Positions 63,825 to 64,000 of a DNA stretch of 64,000 bases are shown here, piece after piece. Position numbers and translations under genes: made by a program. Location of the stretch: NCBI RefSeq assembly GCF_007644045.2, contig NZ_VMDW02000136.1, positions 62,001 through 126,000 of the forward strand, written 5' to 3'. Numbering within the stretch: position 1 is the stretch's first letter; each line of letters begins with the position of its first letter. The notes below the pieces were generated by a model. That model saw nothing but the letters and a program-made list of their open reading frames with translations, did no database searches and had not been told where the DNA came from. The stretch comes from Vogesella urethralis (GTDB taxonomy: Bacteria > Pseudomonadota > Gammaproteobacteria > Burkholderiales > Chromobacteriaceae).

Positions 63825-64000
63825 GTGAGCAACCAAGACACCCGTTTCCGGCGCCTGTCCCAGGCGCTGGATTATTTTTTTCGGCAACCCGAGCTGCTGC
63901 GCCAGGCACTGACGCACCGCAGCTTTGGCACGCCCAATAATGAACGTTTCGAGTTCATCGGCGATAGCATCCTTAACTACACCGTAGCGCGCATGCTGTT
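63825..64000 (+). CDS. rnc: Ribonuclease III, N-terminal part (3' truncated by window edge)
   Basis: Begins at GTG, 4 nt after the DUF4845 stop. The visible 58 residues include the N-terminal helix ([25 protein letters not shown]) and the signature motif [13 protein letters not shown], with catalytic Glu and Asp. The gene continues past base 64000. Confidence 0.93.
   Translation, partial: MSNQDTRFRRLSQALDYFFRQPELLRQALTHRSFGTPNNERFEFIGDSILNYTVARML

Overview
The window is a GC-rich (roughly two-thirds G+C by eye) betaproteobacterial chromosome segment. The best fit is Neisseriales, in the Chromobacteriaceae range (Vogesella/Chromobacterium-like). This rests on gene order (rpoE-rseA-rseB-rseC-mucD-glutaredoxin-lepA-lepB-DUF4845-rnc; prpB-prpC-acnD-prpF; feoA-feoB plus a small Cys-rich protein) and on protein character; no rRNA is present to fix it. 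I recognise about 60 protein genes. I see no tRNA, rRNA, CRISPR array, prophage or IS element.

Layout: 1-1.4 kb, LytS/LytTR two-component pair. 1.6-7 kb, MipA-like outer-membrane protein, TruC, lipoprotein gamma-glutamyltransferase, DppA-like binding protein. 7-9.4 kb, a translationally coupled pair of a BtaA-like (DUF3419) enzyme and a GNAT-fold acyltransferase. 9.5-12.8 kb, a zinc-starvation operon (CobW/COG0523 GTPase, alternative dihydroorotase, DUF1826) behind two Zur-type palindromes. 12.9-15.2 kb, ferrous iron uptake (feoA, feoB, small Cys-rich protein) behind an FNR-type box. 15.4-31.6 kb, binding proteins, LysR regulators, an MBL-fold/DsbA pair, ohr-ohrR with twin operators, an LprI-MliC lysozyme-inhibitor fusion, an MFS exporter, an SDR, lysA-lysR and glycerate kinase. 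31.6-35.6 kb, an accessory stretch of visibly lower GC with co-directional small genes separated by imperfect repeats. 35.7-39 kb, a GGDEF/EAL protein divergent from a periplasmic sugar-type binding protein. 39-43.1 kb, an (acetyl)polyamine operon. 43.1-46.1 kb, an SgrR-like regulator divergent from an MFS exporter. 46.2-49.9 kb, SDR/LysR, a second LysR and hchA. 50-56.2 kb, the 2-methylcitrate cycle. 56.4-64 kb, the sigma-E module running into lepA-lepB-DUF4845-rnc.

The most unusual signal is genome-scale: the 9-mer GCGGCCAAC / GTTGGCCGC occurs about 70 times on the two strands (hand count), against about 1.6 expected from base composition. It is balanced between strands, lies in many genes in several reading frames, forces otherwise uncommon codons (GTT, TTG), and occurs several times as close inverted pairs that form intergenic hairpins, some at terminator positions. 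This density and arrangement match DNA uptake sequences of Neisseriaceae and Pasteurellaceae, but the word is not one of the uptake dialects I know.

Regulatory logic readable from the sequence: Zur over the cobW-pyrC-DUF1826 operon, FNR (possibly Fur) over feo, OhrR over ohr and ohrR, sigma-E autoregulation of rpoE. Six LysR-type regulators are each placed beside a likely target.
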